Translations under genes and position numbers: made by a program
Notes under the pieces: model-generated
What the model was told of the DNA's origin: nothing
The model's database searches: none
Seen by the model: only the letters and a program-made list of their open reading frames with translations
In this document: positions 1 to 11,228 of the stretch, in pieces
How the letters are laid out: each line of letters opens with the position of its first letter
Position numbering within the stretch: the first letter of the stretch is position 1
Assembly (NCBI GenBank): GCA_002104905.1
Contig: MCFE01000094.1
Span: 1 to 64,000 of the forward strand
From: Basidiobolus meristosporus CBS 931.73
Lineage: Eukaryota; Basidiobolomycota; Basidiobolomycetes; Basidiobolales; Basidiobolaceae
DNA length: 64,000 nucleotides
Reading direction: 5' to 3'

Positions 1-341
1 TTGCGGCGATGCTCTGGCGAGTTCATCCAGGCATTCATCACCGACACTGCATCCCCATACCCCGCTGCAACATTCTCCCCGATGTTGCTCCAGGGATAGC
101 CTGTGGCGCTGATTCTCTGGCCCAGGGTTGTGTTAGGCTCGTCATGGGTCATTTCATGCATGGTAGCTTGATACAGGGTGTGTCGTTCGGCAGCCAAGGC
201 GAGTCTTGGGTCGATAGTGAGAGCTGGGGCGCCAACCAGAGCCCGTTGCTGATTTACGAGTGCGAGTAGTATGTTCGGGTCAAAGGCCAGAATTGCTCCG
301 GAGAATGTGACAGCGGCCGTGATCAGAGAAAGAAACTTCAT
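1..341 (-). CDS. CAP/SCP (PR-1-like) secreted protein, copy 1, 3' end outside the window
   Basis: This is the N-terminal part of a cysteine-rich-secretory/PR-1 (CAP) superfamily protein, running off the left edge. The ATG is at 339-341. The protein starts with the same hydrophobic signal peptide as the two downstream copies (MKFLSLITAAVTFSGAILA) followed by the CAP start LLALVNQQRALVGAPAL. The GENVAAGYGDAVSV motif and the following WMNSPEH are still inside the window. Sequence and about 140 bp of upstream DNA are almost identical to copy 3 (2527-2997), so these two are the recent duplicates. CAP proteins are normally secreted and bind sterols or act on host or wall targets; the substrate here is unknown. 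Confidence 0.85.
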   Translation of the reverse strand, partial: MKFLSLITAAVTFSGAILAFDPNILLALVNQQRALVGAPALTIDPRLALAAERHTLYQATMHEMTHDEPNTTLGQRISATGYPWSNIGENVAAGYGDAVSVMNAWMNSPEHRR

Positions 342-1095
342 TGTGATAGAGGGTTGTATGCTTGCGATATGAAGGAGGGCACTCCGTAATATTTATACTT
401 CATATTTTTGTAACTTTTGCGGCAACTTTACCAAGGATTTGGTGGAACTAATTCTTTCGAAGTAGTCACTCTCGGTCCAGCCCTTTTGCTCTTTGAGAAC
501 GGGAAACATAGGAAAGGCTTTTTGGAATGATGGGATAGCCAAATCGGTACACCTGATTTCATTGGTTCTTATATTCTAGTTTTAGTGAACTGCAACTAAT
601 ATACAGACTAAAATAGGAGTCTTGGGTCGAGATTTGGCAGTTTAAATACCACCCTCAATCATTGGCATATAGTCACTGCATTTGGTATTTGGGAAATTTG
701 TCAGTTTAGGAATCGACCCCCAACCAATGGTTGCTTTCGGAGAATTAATGATGTGCGTGGTAAAGTATGTGGATAAGCTGATGAGAGTTCCCATTACTTT
801 TGACATGTTAAGTTAATTTGTATCACTGTTCTTTATTCTTCTTCAGTACAAGCATTTGAATTAGAAGCGTCTTAAGGGTACCTAGCGCGCCAATAACATA
901 ATAAAGGTCGCCGAATTAAAAATATCCTAATACTAATGACATGATCAGTACCATGGGAGTAACTAAGCTATAGTTACAATAGTGATCGCATATCACTCGG
1001 TAATAGGAATTGGGTATAAATCTAGATTTATTGATGCTGACTCTAATGGAACTTCCTACACTTCTAGTAACTGAATATATAATGGGTATACACTT
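342..1095. other. Intergenic, CAP copy 1 promoter and copy 2 downstream region
   Basis: AT-rich spacer. Positions 342-480 are the copy 1 upstream region and match 2998-3136, with a TATA-like stretch (minus strand TATAAATATTACGG, around 385-400). Nothing coding or repeated was recognised in the remainder. Confidence 0.5.
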
Positions 1096-1590
1096 CTAAT
1101 TAGCAGTCACGCTCTTTTTGCTTTGCTTTCCTCCAATAAACTTTGATGTCCTTTTGCGCATCATCATAGGCCGTCCAAACTCCTGAGTCCAGTAGCTGCC
1201 TTGCGGCACATAGGCAATTCCAGTTTGGGTGAAGATCGGATCGAGTATGTTGCGGCGATGTGCTGGCGAGTTCATCCAGGCATTCAGCACCGACACTGCA
1301 TCCCCATACCCCGCTGCAACATTCTCCCCGATGTTGCTCCAGGGATAGCCTGTGGCGCTGATTCTCTGGCCCAGGGTTGTGTTAGGCTCGTCATGGGTCA
1401 TTTGCTGCATGGTAGCTTGATACAGGGTGTGTCTTCGAGCAGCCAAATCGAGTCTTGGATCAATAGTGAGGGCTGGGGCGCCAACCAGAGCCCGTTGCTG
1501 ATTTACGAGTGCGAGTAGTATGTTCGGGTCAAAGGCCAGAATTGCTCCGGAGAATGTGACAGCGGCCGTGATCAGAGAAAGAAACTTCAT
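1096..1590 (-). CDS. CAP/SCP (PR-1-like) secreted protein, copy 2
   Basis: Single-exon 164-residue secreted CAP-superfamily protein. Residues 1-19 form a signal peptide ending in ILA. The CAP domain follows (about 24-145): an early His in QQMTHDEP, then GENVAAGYGDAVSV, then SPAHRRNILDPIFTQTGIAY, then YWTQEFGRP. The His/Glu/His set typical of the CAP cavity is present. The C-terminus is a basic tail rich in Lys and Arg, longer than in copy 3 and different in sequence. It diverges from copies 1 and 3 at several sites (for example AARRH against AAERH, QQM against HEM). A TATA-like TATATAAATATC lies about 45 bp upstream of the ATG. Probably extracellular; exact role unknown. Confidence 0.88.
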   Translation of the reverse strand: MKFLSLITAAVTFSGAILAFDPNILLALVNQQRALVGAPALTIDPRLDLAARRHTLYQATMQQMTHDEPNTTLGQRISATGYPWSNIGENVAAGYGDAVSVLNAWMNSPAHRRNILDPIFTQTGIAYVPQGSYWTQEFGRPMMMRKRTSKFIGGKQSKKSVTAN

Positions 1591-2526
1591 TGTGATAGAG
1601 GGTTGTATGCTTGAGATGCGAAGGAGGGAACTCCGCGATATTTATATACACACAGATGAGGCTTTTGTGACAACTTTACGAATGATTTTTATGAAATCAA
1701 CCAAAGAACTGACCATCAGTCCAGAACCTTGGTCTTGGTTCCCTTTATTGGAATTCAGCGGTATACTCTGTGGATATAGTGAGTCTAGCCACGCAGTCCT
1801 GAGACTCATTGGCGAATGTTTATGGCAGTTGTTCTTTGGTAATATGATTCGGTCCAAGGCTTATTTCATCACCCGATTTAGTAAGTACATATGCTAAATT
1901 GAGATGTTTGTTAGCCTATCTCAAGGAACCTTATTGATGATATAGAAATACTGGAGCGGAATAACAGCAATGCTGGCATTCATATTTGGGTTTGAATATG
2001 TCTTGGATGGATTGAGTTGCTCGGAAAATGAGCGCCACCACCCTTATATTATCGAGCTTAATACCATGATGGAGCACATATAATTGCAGAGCTAACTACT
2101 TGAATAGTAATGCGCTCATATGTGAATCATAAAACGCCAGCTATAGGTTATGGTAGTCATCATTTCTTAAGCCCTTGAGTTTAATATCAACGGCAGTACA
2201 GAGTAACGCTCCATAGTAGTGAAGCCATATAATCAGCATGTCTCTGGTTTATATAGGGTTAGGGTTAGGGTTAGGGTTAGGGTATATATATTTCAGACAT
2301 TGCTTGCTCCTATCCTGTCTCCGAGAACTTACTCTGTGCCACTGATGTGTCGGTACATGATTTATATTCATTTCTATCGATGCCACATATGACTGCTTTC
2401 TTTCAACAAACTTCATTTATTAATGATTGGGATATCTGTTTTCGGTGGTATTACTCTATTCTATTGACATGAGAGTAGACTGTGGGTATGAGTATATAAT
2501 GGATACATTTCTATTGAGCTCACGCT
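1591..2526. other. Spacer between CAP copies 2 and 3, contains interstitial telomere repeat
   Basis: No supportable gene. It holds the copy 2 promoter (TATA-like element near 1640-1652) and the TTAGGG tract at 2255-2282. Open frames at 1520-1897 and 2427-2639 overlap CAP genes or lack any recognisable domain. Confidence 0.45.
2255..2282 (+). repeat. Interstitial telomeric repeat, AGGG plus (TTAGGG)x4
   Basis: Read directly: AGGG followed by four perfect TTAGGG units. This is the canonical fungal and vertebrate telomere repeat in a non-terminal position, between two CAP gene copies and flanked by TATAT-rich DNA. Confidence 0.95.
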
Positions 2527-2997
2527 TCATTGCCTTCTTCCAACATATTTTTCTGCTCTTTTGCGCATCATCATGGGCCGGCCGAAGTCCTGAGTCCAGT
2601 AGCTCCCTTGTGGATCGTAGGCAATGCCAGTCTGGGTAAAGATGGGATCTAATATGTTGCGGCGATGCTCTGGCGAGTTCATCCAGGCATTCATCACCGA
2701 CACTGCATCCCCATACCCCGCTGCAACATTCTCCCCGATGTTGCTCCAGGGATAGCCTGTGGCGCTGATTCTCTGGCCCAGGGTTGTGTTGGGCTCGTCA
2801 TGGGTCATTTCATGCATGGTAGCTTGATACAGGGTGTGTCGTTCGGCAGCCAAGGCGAGTCTTGGGTCGATAGTGAGGGCTGGGGCGCCAACCAGAGCTC
2901 GTTGCTGATTTACGAGTGCGAGTAGTATGTTCGGGTCAAAGGCCAGAATTGCTCCGGAGAATGTGACAGCGGCCGTGATCAGAGAAAGAAACTTCAT
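2527..2997 (-). CDS. CAP/SCP (PR-1-like) secreted protein, copy 3
   Basis: Single-exon, 156-residue CAP-superfamily protein with a 19-residue signal peptide. Motifs in order: LLALVNQQRALVGAPAL, HEMTHDEP, the GENVAAGYGDAVSV stretch, SPEHRRNILDPIFTQTGIAY and YWTQDFGRP. The C-terminus ends in a short basic tail. Copy 1 is almost identical across its visible part, including upstream DNA to position 3136, where the duplication stops sharply. A TATA-like TATAAATATTACGG is about 45 bp upstream. The same-strand tandem arrangement points to unequal crossing-over or segmental duplication. Secreted; the ligand or target cannot be told from sequence. Confidence 0.88.
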   Translation of the reverse strand: MKFLSLITAAVTFSGAILAFDPNILLALVNQQRALVGAPALTIDPRLALAAERHTLYQATMHEMTHDEPNTTLGQRISATGYPWSNIGENVAAGYGDAVSVMNAWMNSPEHRRNILDPIFTQTGIAYDPQGSYWTQDFGRPMMMRKRAEKYVGRRQ

Positions 2998-5639
2998 TGT
3001 GATAGAGGGTTGTATGCTTGCGATATGAAGGAGGGCACTCCGTAATATTTATACTTCATATTTTTGTAACTTTTGCGGCAACTTTACCAAGGATTTGGTG
3101 GAACTAATTCTTTCGAAGTAGTCACTCTCGGTCCAGGCCTCGTGGGTTCGATCCGCATTTGCCCATAATTGGAAGTGTGTCAACTTAGTATATTCGGTGT
3201 ATATATTTTGCTACAGATCTGACCGGGCCCTCATTGGCCGGTAGGCGGCTTCCACCTTCATTATTGATTTCGTACTGAATCTGCTGGCGATAGACTTGGA
3301 ATCAACCCAATTCCATATTCGGGAAATACATATGCTAAATAGCAATGGTTGTCGACTTAGGCCTTTAGTATCGAATCATGGGCTCTGCTCTACATTTGTA
3401 CGAATCGCGTATGATGGGGTTTAGTTGCGATTGATTTGATGAGGTTGGTAAATTGAACAAGTTAACATTAATATGCTCACAGGCCCAAACGAAATATTTA
3501 GATGCAGCCCGTGGCATATTGACCAAAATCTATGTTTCTGTTATATCAAAGAGAATCCTTATTTGTACATTCAAGTAACATCCGCTATTGTTGGAAGTTG
3601 CTCTCAAATCGTTAATAGAACTCTCTTGCCATTTCTGGTGGTTTTGAAAAGGAAGCTTGATAATCTGTTCTAACCTTTACCTTCCATCAAATAATCATCA
3701 CGAGCTCCCGTCCACCTTATGTTGAATATGGAATTTGGTTAAGTTGGTTTGAACTGATTTGATATATTTATTTACCATCGTGCTCTATTTATCCAGTTTG
3801 TTAAAGTAAGTTCTTACAACATCGCATAAATACCAAATAGTCAGCCTAGATACCTGTTGGAAAAACCTACGTTGCTACGTGCGTATGATTTGATATACTA
3901 GATTTATACCTAGTGTACTTTGATCCTTTACTGACTTTTTCCCAGCATCCTTACCTTTCACTACAAACTACTGCTGGTATTCCATCCTACTTGCAGCTCT
4001 CACTATATGCGAGAATACCAGTGGTTGGGATCCATGTTTTCCTTATTGAGAGGTCGCATATAAATCAGTAGGTTCTAATATTGTCCCAAGTTATAACTTC
4101 TTGAAAGCTGAAGGCGTTGGTAGGTGTGTAAGTCGAGGTAGTTTTTGGATAACTTTGCAAAGTTCTGTATTTACAATACATCAACAGTACTTGATGTCCC
4201 CAAGTTATCATACAAAGCTCATTCCTAGCTTAAGACTCTGTACCAAACTGACAGCGAAATCTGCAATACAGTGTAGTAATTTACGTATATTTCTACCTAA
4301 TACGAATGAAGTTAATATATCAGACGATTGATTTCTCATTTCTCGAAGAAGGGTTGAAAAACCCAGACCCTAATCCTGATGATGCATGAAGCTCTGCACT
4401 TACCACACATAATACCTTTGACTTAGAGTAATATAAATACCATCGGGAAAGAAAGTTCTCAAACTGGCTTCTCTAACTTGACCTGAATTAAACGAAGCTT
4501 GCTACTAATGCTTGGCAGTTTACCAACCTTGGGCAAACCAAATATCAAGAATGAACGCTGGAGTATTGATAAATCCCACTCGCCATCCTGGTCTGGATTG
4601 GTGTGTCCGGCGAGCTATATTAGCTGGCAATAGTAATTTCTGGTTAGAGATACTACGATTTTGGGAGGAAATGTGAATAGCATTGAGACGCCACATTACT
4701 AGCAAACTCGATTCCAGAATGATCTGGTAACCCCACACCATTTATCAAAGCAATTTCACCCATATAGTATATTTCCCTGCTGGATATGTATAATTTAGGA
4801 AAGTAAGGCGCCTCGATCCCTCCTCAATTGAGATTTACCAAAAATTTTCTTGTCCATAACACGTTATATGAACTAAGGATGGGGTTAGGGATATGAAGTC
4901 TAGTATGGGAAGCGCATTGGCAGTTCCAAAGATAAACAGGTGAATAGTAATGGGCGTGTATCCAAATCCGAACTTGCCTACTAGCAGAGTGTTGGATATT
5001 CCCACCAGCTACGAGCTGAGATTGAAGAAAATGCAACGCAACCGCCCCTGCTCACTTCTGTACCCTATGCAACGGTCAAGGCCCCCGCTACTTACGATCG
5101 AAATTGAAGGTATTGAGATACCGCATCGAAACGTCATGGAAAGCGATTCATAGAATCTATGGAGCAAATAAACGTGGCCTTCACTGGGTAAACATGCGCC
5201 ACTTGAATGTTTATCAATCTGTGCTACTGCCACAGCCTTCAATTATTTTACCAAAAAGGAAGCGGTTTTGTGCTTTTTTCTCCCTGTTTTCAGTTACATT
5301 TGGTCATTCCTGATGAGTACCAAGCAAGGGGCTTTCAGAGACCCACCTTTCCGGGTAATCTGGGCATTTCGCATGGCAGGATGAAATTCCCAGAAGGTTG
5401 GTACAATGAACAAGCGTGGTAAACATTTCCGTGGCAGATCAATTAGCCCGAGGAAAGTGGCTTACCACCACATACGAGAGGCTTCATTGGAGTATGGGTT
5501 TAGGAAGGTGGCCCTGATCGTTTACTTAGACCAAGACATGAGAATAGCAATTCCAAAAAGCTCAAACGCTACTTCTATAAATTAAGGTGGTTTTTCGTCA
5601 GAGTCTTTATCAAAAGCCCCTTCGATTGAAGTAAGCAAT
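2998..5639. other. Intergenic, no supportable gene
   Basis: About 2.6 kb. 2998-3136 duplicates 342-480. The rest holds only short open frames without domains. TATA-like CTATAAATTAAGG at about 5575 probably serves the downstream gene. Confidence 0.4.
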
Positions 5640-6230
5640 ATGATTTCTAAATTTATTCTCTTCGGTATCTTGTGCTTGGCTCTATTCCAAACCTCCGTTC
5701 TCGCCAAGAGTGTTAAGATGACCTATTACTGGATTGCCCAAGAAAGCGATCATTCTGGATCCAAGTCAGTGACAATCAAAACCTGCTCTGGAAAGCGCAT
5801 CGCCAAGGTTTCAAGATCTTTCGCTAAAGCCGCACGAATGGAAGGCACCGCCCGTTTGAACAGTGGGAAGGTGATCAACCTTGATTGTGATTGTCATGGT
5901 GGATACAGTTGCTTCACGACCATTAACCAGAGGCGTTACCCGTACGGCATCGGTGCCAAGGACAACGTGTTGAAGCCCTATGTGAGTGTCTCAGCCAACG
6001 ACATTCCTATAGGTACCACATTGATGGTCAAGCAGCTCAAAGGACTCAAGATGCCCAACGGACATACGCATAGTGGCTGTGTTCGAGTGGACGACAACGG
6101 CTGGAGTTTTGGAAAAAACCAGATTGATTTTTTGGTTGGCAGCAAGAAGCACTACAATCAAATTGACCGTAAATACTCCAAACGACTTGACAAAGTAACC
6201 ATCGCCCGCTCCAGCTGCCATCCAAATTAA
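5640..6230 (+). CDS. Secreted 3D-domain (RlpA/barwin-like beta-barrel) protein
   Basis: Single-exon 196-residue protein. Residues 1-22 are a signal peptide (ends SVLA). The mature part starts near VKMTYYWIAQE and carries a Cys-bearing middle section (TIKTCSGK, CDCHGGYSC). The C-terminal block contains YVSVSANDIPIGT and HSGCVRVDDNGWSFG followed by NQIDFLVG, which resembles the 3D (Asp-Asp-Asp) domain of bacterial cell-wall enzymes and RlpA-like barrels. Acidic residues in VDDNG and QID would be the 3D residues. In bacteria such domains occur in peptidoglycan lytic enzymes; in fungi the function is not established. Probably extracellular; a wall-polymer role is inference. A TATA-like element lies about 60 bp upstream. 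Confidence 0.75.
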   Translation: MISKFILFGILCLALFQTSVLAKSVKMTYYWIAQESDHSGSKSVTIKTCSGKRIAKVSRSFAKAARMEGTARLNSGKVINLDCDCHGGYSCFTTINQRRYPYGIGAKDNVLKPYVSVSANDIPIGTTLMVKQLKGLKMPNGHTHSGCVRVDDNGWSFGKNQIDFLVGSKKHYNQIDRKYSKRLDKVTIARSSCHPN

Positions 6231-8405
6231 TCTCGTTGACGAGCTGGTGAGTAGTTAGTTCGTGAGTGTTCGCTTGCATGGATTACCGCAAGTGTAACGG
6301 TTTGTCTTCCGGGAAGATACGTACCATCTGTGCAATGGCTGAATAAAGGTTGGCTTAGATAGCCGGAATTATGTTTGGCAGAGCTAGGTTAGAGATCTGA
6401 TGCTTAGATGGCAGGGTTCTCTCTATTCGTTATCCGCAGAGCTGTAAATCAGCCAATGCTAGTTGATGATCTAGGCTTGTGTCGTATTGATCGTTTGTAT
6501 AAGTGGATCCATTTTTCCAGCAGCGAATTTGCAATTTGTAGATGCTGATGATGCCAAACCCGGTACGCAACTTGATGGAACTTTTCTGAGCAAAGGAGCC
6601 GACAACCAAATCCAGTAAACATTGTAGATGATCGCAACACCACAGTTGGAAATCTATATCAAGTAGCACAATGGCAATCAACGGATGGATGGCTAATCCT
6701 GCCATGGAGACAAAGCCAGTGTGGCGCCGATGCATATTGGAGATTTTGAAGTCTACCAGCGGTAATAATGCCGACTCATCATCTAAATCATCCCAAATGA
6801 GGTGGCTCTGATTCAAGCTACCTGATGGCCTTGTGGGAGGACTATGCCGAAGAGATGTCGCTTTCGATCCATTTGTCTACAAGATTCCAGAGACTTGTGG
6901 GCAGCGTCTCTAGCAAGTTCAATTCTTTTAAAGATGAGTCATTGTTGATTAATTATGGAAGACTAATCATTCACTTAGATCTCCACTAGGCATGAACGCC
7001 ATCTGCAACAACCCTTGCGGAATGGTTTCACCATTGACAATTCCTTAGTTCCACCTCAACTTTCAGGCTCGACATAGAATAGTCTCATTAGGAATAGCCC
7101 TCAATACCATGCTGCGGTAACATCCGACTTCTGCGACTGACATGCATAAATTTGATTGATAGTAGTTGCTGATGACTATCATCCCTGTGCTACTGTACCT
7201 CTAGAGCAACCCAAATCTTCACAACCTCTACAAAGTATCGTTGTTACTCTGGGGAATTCCTTTGACCGGCACGGAATCTTTGTAAACGGTGCCTCCACTT
7301 CGGTTTTTATGAAAGGAGTCTGAGCCCAGTATCTTCGTACTGAGACTGTGTCGACTTCGAGAATTCCGCCTGGATCGCAAGGAAGGAAGGGCAATAAACG
7401 GTAGAAATTCAGCGTTTCCATGGCCTTGAAGAATAATATATAGCCAATGTAGCTTTTCCTGATTCAGTCCTCCTTGAAATTAGCACTGTTCACGGTTAGC
7501 TTCGGATACCCAAGTTGCTATCTCCGTGCCTCGTATACAACCAAGCTTTTCTCGCAACCATTTCCATAAGTTTATTTAAAAGCATACCCTCGCCTACTGC
7601 GTTTAAAGTCACTCCATAAAAATCAATCCTTATCTGTTTTGAAAAACGGTCAATCCATGGGCGGTTGTCATCTACTCTCGGGTCTTCTTGTTTCTCCAAG
7701 CCGGCTTCGAGCGGCTGGTTTCCTCATTTCATTAACAAGAAGCCACACAGCCACTACCACTACGACAGTCAAAATCTTTTCGGGCTTTATACACTTCAGC
7801 TTCGTAGGATAACGACGGCTGATCTACCAGCAATAGCACCAAATCTGGGCATCATTCTTGATAGGGCAGCATCGAGTATGGTAAGCATCGTCGTTGTGCG
7901 ATCTAAAAAGGAGATTCTGAATATGATCATTTCTCACTAAGGGCATATCTGGATACCACAATGTTTGTTTGGTTCACTTCAATCCAAATTGTGTGGCAAG
8001 TCCTATTGTATTCGAGGATGGAAATGTACTGAATGCCAAATGAAATCGTCTTAGAAACTAACAGCACACTTCTCATTATGAATGGGTCTGTGCAACTTGG
8101 CAGGCATATTCAGCAATCTCAGCCCCAACCCCTGCGCTATACCATACCTCGCAATACGCTCATGCTTCTTACGCTTACGTGCTTGCATGGATGAAGTCTA
8201 CCAACAGCAAACCAAATCCACACTTTCTCATGCTCCTACACTAGTAGCACAATGCCCATATGGTTGATATTGCTAATGCGTTATTTATTCAAGATTATAA
8301 CAGATTTCCCCCATACATGCATACATTAAGTTCGTTACTTGTTGATAGTATGCACAGGCTCGAGCTGGGGATCAAATTCATAAGTTTACAAGAAGGTGGC
8401 GTTAT
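6231..8405. other. Intergenic, no supportable gene
   Basis: About 2.2 kb with only short overlapping open frames on both strands. None shows a domain, signal peptide or convincing splice sites. An unrecognised small or rapidly evolving gene cannot be excluded. Confidence 0.35.
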
Positions 8406-9083
8406 TTATAGATCCTCCAAGATGGTTCGAGCCAAGGTACAGGTTATACCGGTGTTGTCGGGCTCAACATAGATCTTCTTCACCACTGCATCCTCGATGA
8501 GCATAGCAAACCGCTTGGATCTGATCGAGCCGAGAACACCTAAGGATCCATGCGACCGTTAGCCTCAAGTGCACCTAATCACATGAAAATCTCATTTACC
8601 TGTGGCATCAAAAGCTAGATCCAAGGCCTTCACGAAATCCCCCTTAGGGTCAGCCAGCATTCTTATCTTTCCTTCGGTGCCAAGCGACTCTCCCCACGCC
8701 TTCATAACGAAAGCGTCGTTGACAGAGACGCACGCGACCAGATCAACACCCTTCTGCTTCAGTTGTGGGTGTGAGTCCAAATAAGAGGGGACGTGGGTCT
8801 TGGAGCATCCTGGAGTGAATGCCCCAGGAACACCAATTAGAAGAGCACGCTTATTGCGCTTGAAAAGGTCGCGTGAGGAGATCTCTTTTGATGGAGAACC
8901 CTCTTGCAGCGGGATATTAGGGAGGAGCTCGCCCACGGCAATGTAGTGTGCACGGCTTGCGTGGAAGCCACGGACTTGAATAAGCTATGTGATCAGGGTT
9001 CGTCAGTAATTGGGATTCTTCCCGCCAAGCGATGTAATCAAGATACCTACTCTTGTTGCTTGTTGGACAGCCTTGCCAATCAT
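8406..9083 (-). CDS. Atypical 2-Cys peroxiredoxin (PRX5/PMP20 type), mitochondrial
   Basis: Three exons rebuilt with matching phases: 9051-9083, 8600-8984 and 8406-8539; 183 residues. Peroxiredoxins reduce H2O2 and organic peroxides through a peroxidatic Cys, here in PGAFTPGCSKTHVPSYL (PxxxTxxC). The short first exon and the start of exon 2 give an N-terminus with Arg, Ser and Ala and no acids (MIGKAVQQATR, then LIQVRGFHASRAHY), a good mitochondrial presequence, just before the conserved GELLPNIPLQEG. The C-terminal exon encodes VLGSIRSKRFAMLIEDAV and the conserved EPDNTG block. Only the mature part is open as a single frame, so a one-exon call would miss the targeting peptide. Second Cys candidate: ITCTLAR near the end. 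Confidence 0.93.
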
Positions 9084-10933
9084 TTTTCTTTGTCAACTCG
9101 ACAACTGGTGATGTCCAAAGTGGGTGCAGATTGCTTTTATAAGCTGGCTGGATGGTGTTACGAGGGTTAGAGAATTCTGTTTTCACATGAGTTACTCCTT
9201 GGATCCAGATTAGTAAGTTGACTGTTGACAGCAACGGTATAATCCCACGGCACTCTCAACCAATCTGTAATTTTTTGCTCAGCAACAAGATTACTGATGC
9301 CACGTGACCAGGCACTCATTCTCACGCACAAAGCACATCTCCCATGCAGCTCTATGGATTGTAGGGCTTTTGTTGCCATGTACCTATCAGGTACCAGGAT
9401 ATAGGGTGCTTCATGATTGACCAGGTGAATAGCTTGTACAAGGATATGACATGATCCCAGTATCAGATCATCTTTTGGCACCACTTGATAATAACACGAA
9501 ATCTACGAACTCGTGAGGCAGGGAACTCTGACCAAATCCGTGTAAATGCGTACTGTGTGACGTTGAAAATAGATGGAAGGCGCAGATGCTAGTTGGACTC
9601 TATTAGGAAAGATGGACGGGTAGAGGCGTATTTTCACCTGACCAAGTCATGTTGTGGCTGCCGTATCTTTGAGAACCCAATCTCGTCAACCTCTTGTCCA
9701 CCCAACCCTAACCCCAGCCCTAGGTTTGGATTGACGGGGCTGGGTCACTCCAAGGTGAAACTATCACTCGCACCTGGCAATACCAATGGCATCTCTGACA
9801 AGACGTAGTCCTGTTAGAAATGCGATGTGTTATGTTAAACAACACATCCTAGTCGATTGGTAATTGGAGGTCTGTCGTCATTGACGCCACCCAACTGCCA
9901 TCCTGATTCGATGGCACGATGCATGGTTAGCTTTCGGAAAGATATTTGACCGTCCTATGGGTGGGACTGATATATCAGTAGACGTGCTGGCTTTCTGTTC
10001 CATGCAGCTCCACTGACCGCCGTCTCCCCTAAGTGTCACCATAAACTCATATCTAACCCGTAGGCCTTGACGGATCAGCTGTCCATCAAGCGCCGTTGGC
10101 TGTTTATGCTCTCTTGAGGCCTAATTGTCCATGTATGCAAAGGCTCGATTAATGTGCCTAAAGCCTGCATTGTCGGACTACGCTCCGTACGGGTTGTATC
10201 CAATAGGTGGCCTTGAGATGCCTCTCGGCTGCACATAGAGGATCGTTGGCGTGGCGATGGGGCATCCAGCAGGCAATCGTCGCAGCGCTCCTGAAGGCAA
10301 CTGACCACATCCATGTAAGTTTGGAATTCAGGACCTCCTCGGTGCAAGAGAAGGTCTACATGATGAATGCTGCTATCCTGCTAGGCAATGATCACATTCC
10401 AAGATTGCCACTAATTCCAGTCCAAGGTTTTACAAAATTAAATCCATGGAATTGGAGCATCCACTCAGGAGCTTAACTAAGAACTCGCGTCACAGTGGTG
10501 CCACTCCTTACACTGGATTGGTGGAGAGTGGCCATGGATTCAGGATGGTTGAATATCTCCGCCTCTGTTTTGGAAATCGGAAGTGGTATTCCTAGGCTGC
10601 ATTTATATTTAATTCGTCGATTCTGATTATACGGATTTTCAAAAACGCTTCTGCCCACGTACACGTACCACCTATTTGCAGTTGCTTCAAGCTGAAGCCA
10701 ATCTAGCCAGCCTTCCTCGTTTCTCGTTCCTCCGTTGCGCGGCCTTTGCTTTCGCCAGCCGTTGACCCCAGCCCAGAGCTGCCTTGCACACACGAGCGGA
10801 CTCGACCCCAGATAAAGGCGCCACGCCAGACGAAGGTTTACCGTTCAGAGCCATTGTAAGTCTGTTGTTGGCTCTTCCCCTCCGCCACGCTAACACCCAC
10901 CTCCCTAGACACTGTACACCGCTCTACCAACAG
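9084..10933. other. Intergenic, probable 5'UTR intron of the G-gamma gene at its right end
   Basis: No supportable gene. 10856-10933 looks like an intron (GTAAGT to CAACAG) directly before the G-gamma ATG, so a 5'UTR exon probably precedes 10856. A degenerate CCCTAA-like stretch near 9705-9720 is too short to call. Confidence 0.4.
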
Positions 10934-11228
10934 ATGCCCACCTCCGGGTTGAATGCGATGTCTGAGCAAAAGCTCAAGAAGATGGTGGAGTACAACCAGA
11001 GACTTAGAAAGCAGCTGGACCTTCCACGGGTGCCAGTGTCTCAGGCCAGCCACATGTACGTATGCTCATACTCCTTTAAAGTCCAAACCCTGCTCAGCCG
11101 TATCCCGTAGGTTAATCAAGTATGTGACCACCACCCGGGATTACCTGGTTCCTTCAGTATGGGGAACTCCTGGTGCAAACGACCCATTTGTCAGCAAAGG
11201 CGGGGGCTGCGAATGCACCATCCTTTGA
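10934..11228 (+). CDS. Heterotrimeric G protein gamma subunit (STE18-like)
   Basis: Two exons, 10934-11055 and 11111-11228, 79 residues. G-gamma pairs with G-beta at the plasma membrane and transmits receptor signals. The first exon encodes a short coiled coil (SEQKLKKMVEYNQRLRKQL), and the second the conserved LIKYVTTTRDYLVPSVWG segment. The protein ends in a CaaX box, CTIL, with a second Cys two residues upstream (GCECTIL) that could be palmitoylated. Leu in the last position usually favours geranylgeranylation. A second in-frame ATG at 10958 (MSEQKL) could be the true start. The splice joins H-M-L-I with an AT/G split Met codon. The next gene on the same strand is a GPCR. Confidence 0.93.

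Noticed and set aside
1201-1518. Long open frames antisense to the CAP genes (also 9-269 and 2665-2925)
   Set aside because: They mirror the CAP coding sequence in all three copies and lack a signal or domain, so they are shadows.
3137-3165. tRNA-like B box GGTTCGATCC
   Set aside because: One base short of the consensus, with no acceptor or anticodon arms nearby; kept only as a breakpoint remark.
6430-7940. Several 60-130 codon open frames as genes
   Set aside because: They overlap one another on both strands and show no domain, signal peptide or splice support.
9700-9725. CCCTAA-like words as a second telomere tract
   Set aside because: Units are imperfect and fewer than three.
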